A stretch of 64,000 bases of DNA from the NCBI GenBank assembly GCA_021234155.1, contig JAJEKV010000014.1, positions 16,278,872 to 16,342,871 on the forward strand. The letters run 5' to 3'. How positions within the stretch are numbered: the stretch's first letter is position 1; the number at the start of each line of letters is the position of its first letter. The notes under the pieces were generated by a model. That model had not been told where the DNA came from, did not search any database, and saw only the letters and a program-made list of their open reading frames with translations. Both the position numbers and the translations under genes were made by a program. Of this stretch, positions 51,796 to 62,853 are shown piece after piece. Source of the DNA: Isoetes taiwanensis. Taxonomy: Eukaryota > Streptophyta > Lycopodiopsida > Isoetales > Isoetaceae.

Positions 51796-52723
51796 CTGAG
51801 ATGCCTTTGCAAGTAAAGTAATAAACCGTTGCCAAGAAAATTTAACGAAGCACATCAAAGCACCTTCTCTATCTGCTCCAAGTTCATGCACTTGATTGTA
51901 ATAGTCATCAACAACATCTCCTCTAAACGCAACCTCTCGCCATGTATCTGCCAGAATGTTGTAGGAAAGTATGCTGTGAGGATAAGAATCATAGTGTCCC
52001 CTTATTGTGACAAAATGAACCACGGTCCATTATGCACTGTTTTGGTACCATTCTGCAAATTTCCTTCACAGATCATCCCACCATCACTACATTTGTTGTT
52101 TGTGCCGCTGCGCCTGGACCAGCTTTCTACATCAGAGTCATACACATCTGCCACAAAAGTGGTATCTGGGCAGTCACAATCCAGAGGCTTGCATTCACAG
52201 TGCTCCTTTGGAAGCTCCCAATAAGAAATTACAACTACTTTATACCTAAGCCTCTTGCTGCATGATCTACCGGAGGAACTTTTAGGGTTCTTATCTACAT
52301 GCAATGCAACTATACAAGCACTGAAATCAAGCCTGCAAGATGGAGCTTTGGGTAAGAATATAGACGAACCGGTAAGGGGATTCAGAACTGTCAGTTGCCA
52401 ATTCGCAGCGCTTCTTGTTGTACCCATGCAAACGAGGCCGTTGTGAGAATCCAAAACTTCGCCATGCCGGCGAGATTTGAGAAGGAAAAAGCAGCCCACT
52501 TCTTAGGGGACTGGGATGAGATGAGGGCCGCCGCCTGCGCTGCTCCAGGGACTGATCTGAAGAAAATGAACCAGGGCTCTTGTGCTGAAACACGAGAAAG
52601 TATTTGTCCAAAATAAATCTCAGACTTCCATCCCTGTGCAATCTTCAGCCCCATTTCAGCTCTCAATGCATTAGAACTACGGTTGCCAAAACCAAGCTTG
52701 TTCAACCATCCGCGCTTCCCCAT
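51796..52723 (-). pseudogene. F-box-associated kelch-type protein gene, frameshifted
   Basis: From ATG at 52723 the minus strand reads MGKRGWLNKLGFG... to RVSAQEPWFIFFRSVPGAAQ, the beginning typical of plant F-box/kelch proteins just after the F-box. The frame changes near 52490. The second frame (52499-52002) continues with HGEVLDSHNGLVCMGTT, WQLTVLNPLTGSSIFLPKAP and VADVYDSDVESWSR, which is kelch-like text. It ends GPWFILSQ at a stop, while a third frame starting MVHFVTIRGHYDSYPHSIL continues the fold (LSYNILADTWREV) to a possible donor at 51795. No F-box motif precedes. Two frame changes in one compact domain argue for a pseudogene or assembly errors. Such proteins normally select substrates for SCF ubiquitin ligases. 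Confidence 0.7.
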
Positions 52724-52960
52724 TTCAAATCAAATAATAACAGAGTCTAAAAATGAACAGATCCAGAGGCTTGATTAGAGGATATAAAGGAAATGGATGC
52801 AAGTGGTCTATGAGGCAAATGAAGAAATCAAGAATCGATGTTTCAAGTGGGCTTGAATCGGAAAAGATCTGCAAGAAATTTGAAGAACGGATAATTTAAA
52901 ACAAGTTAACAAGTTGCTCAAAACCCAAATCAAGACCTCGATTATGGCCCTAATCCACAC

Positions 52961-52980
52961 AACCCTAAAAAAACCCTAAA
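52961..52980 (-). promoter_or_regulatory. two telo-box-like AACCCTAAA motifs
   Basis: AACCCTAAAA (52961-52970) and AAACCCTAAA (52971-52980) stand about 240 bp upstream of the minus-strand ATG at 52723. Telo-boxes (AAACCCTAA) occur near transcription starts of many plant genes and bind TRB-type Myb proteins. Placement fits a promoter of the F-box gene. Confidence 0.4.
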
Positions 52981-53028
52981 AATAATGGGAGGATTTGCCC
53001 CCTTTTCTAAAATCAACGGCTAACAAAA

Positions 53029-53155
53029 GGGTGCACTCTAGAAATACTATTTAGTACACCTGGATGAATACGGCCACCAAATCATATGAAAACCTTAGAG
53101 AAAACAGTACAAAAACAGAAAAAAAAACCCCTGTTATAATGCTAGATATTCGTTC
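53029..53155 (+). repeat. fragment of the 10.2-11.6 kb TIR element family
   Basis: GTGCACTCTAGAAATACTA, GAATACGGCCACCAAATCAT, AAAACCTTAGAGAAAACAGT and AACCCCTGTTATAATGCTA align in order with 10215-10330. Only one end is present. Confidence 0.75.
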
Positions 53156-54307
53156 CAAACCTGTGTGGGTAGATCTGTTATTAATGTCCAAAATTTTATG
53201 ATGGTTCTTCGCTTAGTAGTGAATTTGTGTCAGTTTGGAATAATACAAAATACATTCCTAAACATGCGAGGTTGAACCAGTAATTTTCTACAAAATTCCT
53301 TTTTCATTGAAGTACTAAGGTCTTTGTTTTAGATATATGTCTAGTAACTTTGTTCATGCACGTTGCAGCTTAGAAATAGGATGAACAATTAAACTACACT
53401 AAAAATTTCTTGCCCATATGAGAAGTTTCTACATTCTCGATTTGTGCTATGGAAATGGATCTTCGATAAGGCAAGAAGCCCTCAAGCATGTCATATGAAA
53501 ATTAACATGTTGGAAGCAACATAAACCCAGAAGATAGATAGATACTAGCAATATAAGGCAACAATAGGTGGTTGGAACTTGAGCTGCACACAAGTTAGAA
53601 TAGAAACATTTGACATGGGATACATTGTAGGTAAGCAAAACCAAAAAGGGGGTGCATGAGAGGCGATGGAAGAAGAAATACTAAGTGGAGACAACATAGC
53701 AATGCTCCCAATGTGAATGTGGATAAGCTCATGTTTTTATTAATGTAGGTCTTTCAGTTCAATTTATTTAGTTTGGGCAATTTATAACAATGCTGCCGTA
53801 TTGTATCTACAAAAATACCCCCGTATATTTCCATATATTCCTATATTGTAGAAATGTCGCTCTCCTAAACACAATGGCTATGTCCATTTTTGCTAGTCGG
53901 GTGGAGTTTTTGCGAAAATCCTTCATTTCCTTTCATTAATCTAGCCCCAGCAATGTCACTACCTTCCTGATGATTGTTCTAAATTTTTATTTCATTAATG
54001 TAGCCGCAGCAATATATCACTACCTTCTTGATGATTGTCCAAAATTTTTATTAAGGAATTTTCATGACTGAGGAGCCTTCCGAATCGAAATGTAGAACTC
54101 TTAATCAGGGAATGATCTTTTCATCTTTTGCTAATGGTTATGCCATCGTAAGGATGAGCCATCGTAAGTTGTCGTTTATGACATGTGGACTGGAAATACA
54201 GCCAACCCAGAGCCAAACGATTTTTGACTGCCGCAGTTCATCTGCCCCGAATTTCCTCTGTTCGAGCTTGCCGCCTGTTTGCTCCAGCTTGTCGCCTGTT
54301 TCTGGAG
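53156..54307. other. gene-free stretch
   Basis: It contains a short duplication around 53936-54060 (TTCATTAATSTAGCCSCAGC and CTTSATGATTGTYC each occur twice). No gene is seen. Confidence 0.4.
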
Positions 54308-54400
54308 GTTTAAGGTTGTTCAATGTCCACGGAGACCGACTGGCCTATGGGACCCAAACAAAAAAGAGAGCCTATAGAAGAGAGTTTAGGAAGAGAACAG
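54308..54400 (-). repeat. retroelement 3' tail, copy d
   Basis: TTCAATGTCCACGGAGACCG and GCCTATGGGACCCAAACAAA match the conserved block of copies a-c. No simple-repeat tail remains on its left side. Confidence 0.55.
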
Positions 54401-55228
54401 AGAGAAAAAAAAAAACGAAGTGAAGGCTGTAGGAAACCTGGTATTGTAAATGAAAAACATCACCGTCTTCGCTTGTTTTCCTTCGTTCTGCTTCCTGCCT
54501 GGAAAAAAAGAACATCCGATGTCAAATAATGCCTAAGTAATAAGTATAAATATGATGGCAAGCTCCAGTAAGATACTGAATTTTTGTCTCTCCAGCGAAT
54601 CAATTTTTCAATCCAAAACCACTTATCTTGAACAAATTGGAGCAGATGGAACTGGAACAGAGTGTAGACCTTACTTGTTCTTGCTCGAAAGCTACTTCAA
54701 AATACAGATCCAGAAGAAGCAGCAACCATGTCTGCAACGTATCGCCGGATAATACTAAACTGCCGCTTGATTTTTTTATATTACAACTTCTAGATAAACT
54801 TAAAGCAACAAAAAACTTGAATGCCTGCTCTGCATCCACACTCATTTTTTCTTCTTCATTTTTTGCTCCAGACCGCCATAGCCAGTTCCGACAACAGTCT
54901 GCCCTAAACCTACCTAGTCATCACCCTTTTTGCACAGGAAGATGTCGAAGCTTCAGGCCATGTGGTTCTAAGGAAGCTTCTGCCTGCCTCCTATTTCTCT
55001 GCATTTTTTCTATGCACCGCCATAGCCACTGACGACCGCCATAACATCACACCACAGTTAACATCACTGGACGGAGTGGATTCGTCTCAACAAAAACGTG
55101 GCAGAATAACACGGAAATGGATGGCGACGCGGAAAAATTAGGAAGGAACCAAAAACAAAAATGAAAAATGGCAAACTGCATTACATATGTATAATTATAT
55201 AAGCATAAAATACCCCCTTTTTTTTAGA
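54401..55228. other. gene-free stretch
   Basis: Several overlapping short frames on both strands show no recognisable protein. Nothing further is supported. Confidence 0.4.
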
Positions 55229-55579
55229 CATACTATACTATAGAGTATAGAGACATTTTTAGGAGAGAGAGTTTTTAAACTGCTCAATTTGAAGAAAACA
55301 AGTTGAAGGAAAATGTTGAAGGGAAAAATGGTGATAATTTAATATATGTATTCCTTGTCAAGTTTATGTATGAAGGCATTTTACCTGTAAGTTTTAATAG
55401 GTGTAGGCATTTTCGGTTGATATTTTAAAAATCCAGTTAAGTTACATAAACAACGGCACAATTCTGGTTAATGAAATTCTAAATTAGAGGCATGTTCATG
55501 ATATTGAATATGATTATAAACGACTTGTTTTTAGCATACAAATAAAATATGAATTTATGCCAAAAGACAGAACCCGTTG
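55229..55579 (+). repeat. ~350-bp direct repeat, left copy
   Basis: The copy runs from TACTATACTATAGAGTATAG through TAGGTGTAGGCATTT and AAAATCCAGTTA to AGACAGAACCCGTTG, with a partner at 56873-57207. They differ by substitutions and small gaps (roughly 10%). Confidence 0.9.
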
Positions 55580-55599
55580 ACATAATACTAGTCCATTGT

Positions 55600-55672
55600 A
55601 TGGGTTCCATGACCCCTTGGTCATGGATATTAAAATATCTCTTCTATTCTATTCTATTCTATTCTATTCTAG
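55600..55672 (+). repeat. diverged retroelement tail with (TTCTA)n
   Basis: GGGTTCCATGACC...TTGGTCATGGA..TTAAAA is followed by TATCTC and about six TTCTA units. It looks like a diverged plus-strand version of the copy at 56.05 kb. Confidence 0.4.
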
Positions 55673-56044
55673 TCTTTGACTCTATGGTAGAACCATGGTG
55701 GCCATTGCAAATCGAGTTAATATCATAGAGACAGATCATTGAAGTACATGCCACTCATAGCAATGCTCGACGATTTGTAAGCAGTAGAAGAGTGTAGTAG
55801 ACAAACCCTTTTTTATCTATTAACTATCTCAAAGCTTAAATTTTAGCTATAGGTCATGGATAGCGATGGTGCTCCACAATATTACATGTTAATTTCTAGG
55901 GATACAATAGAAAAAGTTCCAGGAACTCTTGTTACTAGGGTGAAAACAACAAAATTTCTGAAAAAATGTTCTCTGCCTCTCTGGGTCATTGTAGCTTAGT
56001 TTGCTAAGGTCAACTATCCAAAGAAGCAGTGAAAACGGTTTTGG

Positions 56045-56117
56045 TAAATCTCGATCCCATGACCTATTGGTCTCCGTGGACGTTAAAAAAACTATTCTAT
56101 TCTATTCTATTCTATTT
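56045..56117 (+). repeat. retroelement 3' tail, copy e (TTCTA tail), opposite orientation
   Basis: GATCCCATGACCTATTGGTC and TCCGTGGACGTTAAAAAAAC are followed by (TATTC)n at 56092-56117. This is the reverse complement of copies a-d, with the simple repeat again at the 3' side of the block. Confidence 0.6.
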
Positions 56118-56711
56118 TAGCTCAAAGTCACAAGATTTCCTAAAACTTTTGCTATTTATCTCTGGGAAAATGAAGCTTAGTTACTCTTGATCGAGCTCCA
56201 TGCAAGATAGCCGATGAATACTCTTCCTAATCGAATTCTTCATTGAACATATGCTTGTTAGCCTCATCTATGGAGACATGCTTATTGGAGTAGCCTTCAT
56301 GAGTATTTTATTCGATAGAAGCACAATAGAACTATAATTTCTGGACCATTTGTCTTGACTGTGAAAACCATTGCCATTTCTATAAAGAGGTATGAAATTT
56401 CATAGTTAGGACATGTGGTTTAAATATTAATTTTCCTCATATTACACATGGCTTTAATTGTTGCTTCTATCAAATAAAATTCTATTTGATAAACTACTCG
56501 AGGCTTCTCCAAAAAGCGTAAATGCAGCCTCTGCTCCGACAGACACGTTTCAAATTGGAGAAGTAACATGTACATTAACAGAAATGCTATGACTATGTTT
56601 ATATAACCTATTCAACCGGTAAATTGCAAATGCAAAGTGACTTTAAATTGCATATGCTTAACTTTTTAGGTGCAATATTATTGATCAATCACATGGATGC
56701 TCACGATCAGG

Positions 56712-56815
56712 TCTCCAGATTCGGGGGATTCCTCCCTAGAATTTTTCGTTAATATTCTTAAAATCCGATTTGTAGCAAAGATGCCAGAACCCCTTCTTGA
56801 TAAATTACTTGATTA
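56712..56815 (+). repeat. ~100-bp dispersed repeat, copy of 50447-50545
   Basis: See the 50.4-kb copy. It lies just left of the second 350-bp direct repeat, between the two copies of that repeat. Confidence 0.8.
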
Positions 56816-56872
56816 GCGGCATAAATGCGGTTAACATTTTTTTAGCTAAAATTTTTATTTTATGCTTCAATA

Positions 56873-57207
56873 TGTACTATACTATAGAGTATAGAGGCAT
56901 TTTTAGGAGGGAAATTTTATAAACTGCTCAATTTGAAGGAAAATGTTGAAGGAAAAAAACTTGATAATTTAATAATGTATTCCTTGTAAAGTTTACGTAT
57001 GAAGGCATTTTACTTGTAAGTTTTGATAGGTGTAGGCATTTCCGGTTGACATTTTAAAAATCCAGTTAGGTTACATAAACGAGGCAAAATTCTGGTTAAA
57101 TGAAATTCTAATTAGAGGCATGCTCATGATATAGAATGTGATTATAAACGAGTTGTTTTCAGCATATAAATAAAATATGAATTTATGCCAAAAGACAGAA
57201 CCCGTTG
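56873..57207 (+). repeat. ~335-bp direct repeat, right copy
   Basis: Partner of 55229-55579 in the same orientation, 1.64 kb further on. The pair could be ends of a small element, but neither copy starts with TG and ends with CA as an LTR should. Confidence 0.9.
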
Positions 57208-58750
57208 GGAGAGGCAATTAGGGTCTTAAAATACTTTGCCCATGTTTCCAGCCTAGAATATTAGGCCCCTCTAAATCCCACGATTGAGGATAACATTTTT
57301 TTTTTTCTATAAGGCATATTTTTATATATGGACTATCTTTAAAAATCAAAGTCAAAATCATAAATTTATCAAAAACTTTTGGGGAGAGAATGAAGAGAAA
57401 GTAACAGTTACACCTTCTAGACTGTAAGTCTATATACTATCTTGTCAACCAGCTTGTAGCTCCCATGATGATGATGCCATTATTTTACTCTGTTCATCTT
57501 TCATCTTAATAATTTGCCTCTTGTCTTATTTGAGCAGATCCGTTGGGGACGGAGGAGGATTAAAATAAAGAATTCTACGATCATTTACTAGGAGGACTAT
57601 AACAGCAACACGCAATGGAATAAGTGCATTGATTTTGCTTTAAGGGTCTCTTTCATACTAGAATGAAAGAGATTCGTTTGGAAATTTACATCCAAAACGT
57701 TAAGATCTACTGTTGAATGGGTTGATTCATGTACAAAACGGCAGAAGAAATGCATTAAAAAACCCATAGTCTATAAGCTAGTGTGCATGCACAAGATCCC
57801 ATAAAAAAAAACAAAAAAGAAATTGAGATAGGTAGCTGTAACCCATTTGTTTGTTTGCAGCGATGGCTAAGGCTGGGGAGGACCCACTGATATGATTAGG
57901 GTAGCAGAGCTCTAGTCCGGTAAGAAGTCTTATCAGCCATTAAGAAAAAACATGTTGGCAAAACCGTACTGTTCTATTTTTCTGCTAGACAGCTTTACAA
58001 GGAAGAAAAGGAACTCAGCACAGTCTGCAGAGACAGGTGTTCATCTTCACACTATTGCGGACGAGATTCGTCATTTGGGGGCTTCTAGACCTGTTCTGTA
58101 TAGTAAAATTTGCAAGACCCAAGCTGCGGGTTACAGTTCCAGTCTGGACCCAGTATCAGGCTTTGTCAAAAGGGGCTGACGGGCATTTATTGCTTGGAAT
58201 CGTCCTTTCGGACATTGTTCTTGGCCTCATGGTCTGATCTTTTTCTTTTGTGGGTCCTGTTAGACGGCCGATCAGAAAGAAGAAACCTCTGTGAACAGAA
58301 TGTAGGGGGGGATTCCTAGGGTGCTTCTGTTTCTTTCTGAACAACAGAGCACAAAGCAAGCTCCAGAGAGCCTTCCGTTCCATACTTTTAACGGTAAGTG
58401 TTTTTCTTTGGGTCCTGCTTGTCGAATGTAGATTGAATCCCGACAAATGTAGATCTGCATTGCCATTTTGTTTGTGGGTTCTATGGCATGCGATCTTAAT
58501 TAAGCATGTCCACCAATGCATTTCACTTCCTTTACGAGAATGGGAAAATTTGATGTCAGATTTGCTCTTTGTCCGTTAACCCGTGATTTCTGATGTTAAA
58601 CTTGTCCATTTCTCTTATCCAGGCACCAGAACACGAAATGCATATACTGGGGAAGTCCTAATGCATCTTTTGCCTTTAAGCAGCTCAACTTGCAAGGTGA
58701 AGAAGAGACTATGTTTTGACAAAAGCAGGACAACGTTTAATTAGGTAAAC
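57208..58750 (+). promoter_or_regulatory. upstream region of the LRR receptor kinase
   Basis: No gene is supported; the short frames at 57952-58320 lack recognisable features. The 5' untranslated region is probably within the last several hundred bases, possibly with an intron (GTAAGT near 58393, polypyrimidine stretch and AG at 58609-58622). Confidence 0.3.
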
Positions 58751-61082
58751 ATGCCTTTTCTTGACATGGAACCATTGAGGCAGCAAAAGTCTGAGGAGAT
58801 TTTGGAAACCCATCAAAGGGTGTTTGCAAGATTAGTTTTCTGGCTGCTAGTAATTAGCTGTTGTACAATTCATACTTCGTGCTTGAATGTGGATGGCCAG
58901 GCTTTGCTTGCATTTAAAAATGGGATTGGAAATGATCCTCAGCATGTTCTACAGAACTGGAATGAGGGTGATGAGAACCCTTGCCATTGGTATGGGATAT
59001 TCTGTACCACCGTCACAGCTTCTCATGAGTCTAGGGTAGTAGGTATCAGGCTTTCTGAGACCCAGCTCAATGGCAGTATTAATGAACAAATTGGTCAACT
59101 GATCTACCTTCAGCGTTTTGACCTTAGTGGCAACCATTTTACTGGCACAATTCCTAATCATATTTTTGATGCTACTGATCTTAGAAACATCTTGCTTTCT
59201 GGCAATGACCTCTCTGGACCTCTGCCTGATCAGCTTTGGGCTTTAGGGAGTTTGGAAAATCTTGATCTAAGAGACAACAAGTTTGAAGGAAATATTCCAC
59301 AATCTATTTTGAACTGCCATAATCTGAAAACCTTAATTCTGCAAGGCAACAGCTTTACTGGAGAAATTCCAATAGGCATGGGGTCGAACTTGCGAAACTT
59401 GCAAGAACTGGATTTGTCTTCTAACCATTTGACAGGCCAAATACCATCAGACCTGGGTGATCTTTCTTCGCTACAACGCACATTAAACCTATCTGAAAAC
59501 AATCTTTCAGGTGCAATACCGGCTTCGTTGGGGAAGCTTGGTGTGAGCATGGATTTGCGGAATAACAATTTAAGTGGGCCCATCCCACTAAATGGATCTC
59601 TCTTCAATCAGGGCCCAACAGCTTTTGTGGGAAATCCAGGACTATGTGGTTTCCCTTTGAAGGTGAAATGTCCAGAATCGAATACGTCAGTAATTGAACC
59701 CTTCCTGGCAGCACCTGACCTTGCTCCAAGTGAGACAATTACCATAGTGAGGGTATACAATGAAAAAAATGGTGGCCTGAGTGTCAAGGAAATTCTTGCA
59801 ATAGCTGCTGGGGATGCTATTGGCATTTTGTTAATGGGTTTGGTTTTTGTTTATTGCTTCAAACAGAAATCATGCAAGACCAGGGGTCATACTAGTTCAT
59901 CATCTTCAGGTAAGGTTGACACTGGATTTTGCTGCTCTGGCCTCCCAAACAGCTCTGGTTGGATTTCTGAGGATAGTGAGCAAGGGGAACTAGTGCATTT
60001 TGACAGCCAAGCTAACTTTGATTTGGAAGATCTTCTAAAAGCCTCAGCATATGTTCTTAGCAAGAGTGGATCAGGAATTGTTTACAAAGCAATTCTTGAA
60101 AATGGAGTGACTCTTGCTGTAAGAAGACTGGGTGAAGGTGGGATTCGGCGGCAGAAGGAATTTGATGCAGAAGTCCAGATCATTGGTCACATTCGCCACC
60201 CCAATATAGTAACTTTGCATGCATATTATTGGGGTGTTGATGAGAAACTGCTTGTGTATGACTACATCCCTAATGGCAATTTGAGCACTGCATTACATGG
60301 CAATCTGACAGCCGTGTATGGTTAGTTTTCTATCCCTAGCACTTTGACCTCTATGTAACATGTGGAAGCAGCCTTCTTATATTTAAATTATCTGTTTTGC
60401 AGGGCATGTATCTAGCTATATACCAGAACCATTGACATGGGATAAAAGGTTGAAAATTGCCAGAGGAGTAGCAAGGGGACTTGCTTACTTGCATGAATGT
60501 GGTCCTCGAAAGTACATTCATGGAGACATCAAGGCTAGCAACATCCTTCTTGATATCAACATGGAGCCATATATTTCCGATTTTGGGCTTGCAAGACTCA
60601 TTAATATTTCTGGTGGTGGAGTGGCAGTGGCCACCACTGAGGTGGCATCTAGAACAAATTCCAGTAGAAGGCATTCGCGTGGCGAATCTATAGCCTCAGA
60701 TATAGAGCGTCACTTCTCAGCTGATCAGCTTCCTTATCAGCCTCCAGAAGCTGGTGGCAGCCTCAAGCCAACCCAGAAATGGGATGTGTATTCTTTTGGT
60801 GTCATTCTGCTTGAACTCTTGTCTGGAAGGTCCCCTTGTAGGCACCTTCTAGAGTCCAAACAAGATTTTGTTACATGGGCCCAAAAGCTTTCTGATGAAA
60901 AGAAATCTGCAACAGAGCTCTTCGATCCTACCATTGTGAAGGAGAATAGCTCCTTGCAGGAAATGCTTGATGTCCTTCAGATTGCTTTGACTTGTGTTTC
61001 AAGAGCTCCAGATCAGAGACCTAAAATGAAGCAGGTTAATGAGGCTCTTAGTAAGATTGAGGTGCCATCTCGGAGCCTCTAA
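58751..61082 (+). CDS. ZAR1-like LRR receptor kinase (LRR-III type)
   Basis: Two exons, 58751-60320 and 60403-61082, join in phase 1 (donor GTTAGT, acceptor TTTTGCAG) to 749 residues; Arabidopsis ZAR1 has about 716. Order: basic N-terminus and signal anchor (residues ~27-45); the N-terminal LRR cap (DGQALLAFKNGIGNDPQ..L.NWN...NPCHWYGI.C); about seven LRRs (~95-285); the GPTAFVGNPGLCGFPL pair motif; a transmembrane segment (~348-370); the kinase domain. The kinase has GSGIVYKA. The usual VAIK lysine is Arg458 (LAVRRLGEGG), the HRD motif is HGD (563-565), and DFG is intact (Asp583). The Arg and HGD changes are also in Arabidopsis ZAR1 as I recall it, so they are family features. ZAR1 acts at the plasma membrane in the asymmetric division of the zygote and binds calmodulin and G-beta. 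The intron sits at the corresponding place of the kinase domain. The frame is intact. Confidence 0.93.
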
Positions 61083-62294
61083 TAGAGAAGGAACAAGCAC
61101 AACATGTTGAACGACCTACTTTATCATGCTACAACTCAACCATACAATCTATGTGGCTGCTATTTAGCCTCTCAATGTATTATCTCAGTATTGCTGATGA
61201 ATGTGATTAAATTATTAACTCAAAGATGTATTTCTTCCCCCTTGCATTGGAGTATTATATCTTATCTGCCTTCTAACCTGTGAGTACGAACCCATAATAG
61301 GTTGCCATTTTGCTTTAACTTCGATTAATGGTTCCTTATTTGCTATTATTTCTTTAACTGGGTTGTTTGATAAAAAGCAAAATGCTGTTATTAATTGCCT
61401 TGCTCTATATGTGTTAACTTAATTGCTTTCTCTTAAGAATCCTCTGTGCACAAAATTCAGCATATGTAAGTTAAGGCTCATGGCAGTCCATTTTGAGGGG
61501 TTCTTCCAATTTTCCTTAATAACAACTAATATAAGCCAAAGGGCAACAAATGGTTTGCTTCGATGAAGGAGAGATTGACACCTCTTGACTCTATCTTTAT
61601 CAAGGAGAATAGTTCTAGGGAGGTATTTTTCCGGGAATGGAGCAGGTTACGGTGTTTTAGTAAAAGAAAATTGTTAACAAGCCTACTGAACATTATCAAA
61701 CTGCAATTCGTACATCATGCTATATGATCAACATGGTACATTCGTTGTATTTTCTGAAGAAAGAAGAATCTAATACTACTTAAAGACTGACATCCCCAAT
61801 ATGGACCACATTCCATCTGATAGTGATGATCTTAGCAGTCATGAGAAATTGGCAGATTTGCTGGTGATGTGCTTCAATGACCATCTGGAGCTGCACTATC
61901 AATCTGGTGGCATGCCGTCTGAACAACGTGTCAAATTATGGAACCAGAAACAGCAGAGGCACTCAATTTAGACACAATGCACCACTAGTTGCTGAAGCAC
62001 CAAACAAGTTGGACCAACAAATTTTCTAAGCAATGAACCTGCCTGAACAGTTTGCCTAGGCAAGTCCTTTAAGTCTATCCAGCATGGATAGATTTGGATT
62101 CTATGCAAAGCTGAGGTCTTGAACTGGATCTATGAAAATGTAGGACCAAGGATGGTGGTCTGAGATTGTGGCAGGTCCTGTAAGTACGAATTCCACTCAA
62201 AAAGTGTTGGTGGAGATGAAATGAGTAGACATGCTACAAATAAAAGGTGGTCCTTGCTCAAAGTTTGATGTTGTTGTGTTATGCTTAAGCAGGC
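61083..62294. other. 3' flank of the receptor kinase and intergenic stretch
   Basis: The 3' untranslated region of the kinase gene probably ends within the first 200-300 bp (AATGTGATTAAATTATTAAC near 61199). No further gene is visible before 62295. Confidence 0.4.
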
Positions 62295-62777
62295 ATGGCT
62301 GTTAACCTCTTCCTTTTCAGCACCATGTTGGTCATTCCATGCCAGATACTCTCATTTCTATCTCCCATCGCGGCTTCTTCAATAGATTGCAGTAATAGAG
62401 CCAGTAGAATGGAGCTTTTGCCAGGTCTAAGTTATTTTGCAAACGTTTCACAGCTTAGGAGCTATCCAGGACAGATAACTGAGGAAGAATGCATCAAAAA
62501 ATGCCTTATTACTTGCTCATGTGCTTCGGTAATCTATTCAAGAGCATTCATGTCCTGTTTTTGCACAGAGGATCTCCCATCCTTGAAGCAAGGCGTTTAT
62601 AATGGCGATTCTGATCGAGTAACTTATTTGAAATTGCAAGGCCGTCGCAGAGAATTGTTGCACTTCTCGGATTGTAATAAGACGGCTATTATGGTATGGG
62701 CAATAGTGCTGGGTTGCTTTGTACCATTCTTATGCTTTTGCATCTTCACGACCTGTACTTGCCTAACTAGATCATAG
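62295..62777 (+). CDS. small membrane protein with a PAN/apple-like domain
   Basis: A single-exon frame of 160 codons starts at an ATG preceded by AAGCAGGC. It shows a signal peptide (1-~28), then a PAN-like module (~50-120) with TEEECIKKCLITCSCASVIY, the cysteine-rich centre typical of PAN domains in S-domain receptor kinases (C..KCL.NCSC.A). Further on come CFCTEDLPSLKQG and YLKLQG, and a transmembrane segment (131-151) that ends three residues before the stop. There is no S-locus or lectin domain before it and no kinase after it. It could be a free-standing binding protein or decoy, or a fragment of a receptor kinase that retains an intact frame. The kinase gene 1.2 kb upstream belongs to a different family. 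Confidence 0.6.
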   Translation: MAVNLFLFSTMLVIPCQILSFLSPIAASSIDCSNRASRMELLPGLSYFANVSQLRSYPGQITEEECIKKCLITCSCASVIYSRAFMSCFCTEDLPSLKQGVYNGDSDRVTYLKLQGRRRELLHFSDCNKTAIMVWAIVLGCFVPFLCFCIFTTCTCLTRS

Positions 62778-62831
62778 TATTTGCTTCTGTATATTCTGAT
62801 TACTACATCTTTAATGTTACAAGAAACTTAT

Positions 62832-62853
62832 CGCGGCGGCCAAGGCCGCCGCG
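62832..62853. repeat. GC-only perfect hairpin, 10-bp stem
   Basis: CGCGGCGGCC and GGCCGCCGCG form a perfect inverted repeat with a 2-base loop (AA), within otherwise AT-rich DNA 55 bp after the PAN-protein stop. The bases before it (ACAAGAAACTTAT) recur at 50550 (ACAAGAAATTTATCACGGTGG), so it may mark a mobile element end. Confidence 0.6.

Noticed and set aside
52961-52980. AACCCTAAAA/AAACCCTAAA as an interstitial telomere repeat
   Set aside because: Only two imperfect copies, placed just upstream of a gene start. A promoter telo-box explains them better.
55229-57207. Direct repeats as LTRs of a small retrotransposon
   Set aside because: No TG...CA ends, no primer-binding site or polypurine tract that I could place, and no coding content. 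Kept only as repeats.
58949-59826. Minus-strand frames under the receptor-kinase exon
   Set aside because: They are shadows of the LRR coding sequence with no motifs of their own.
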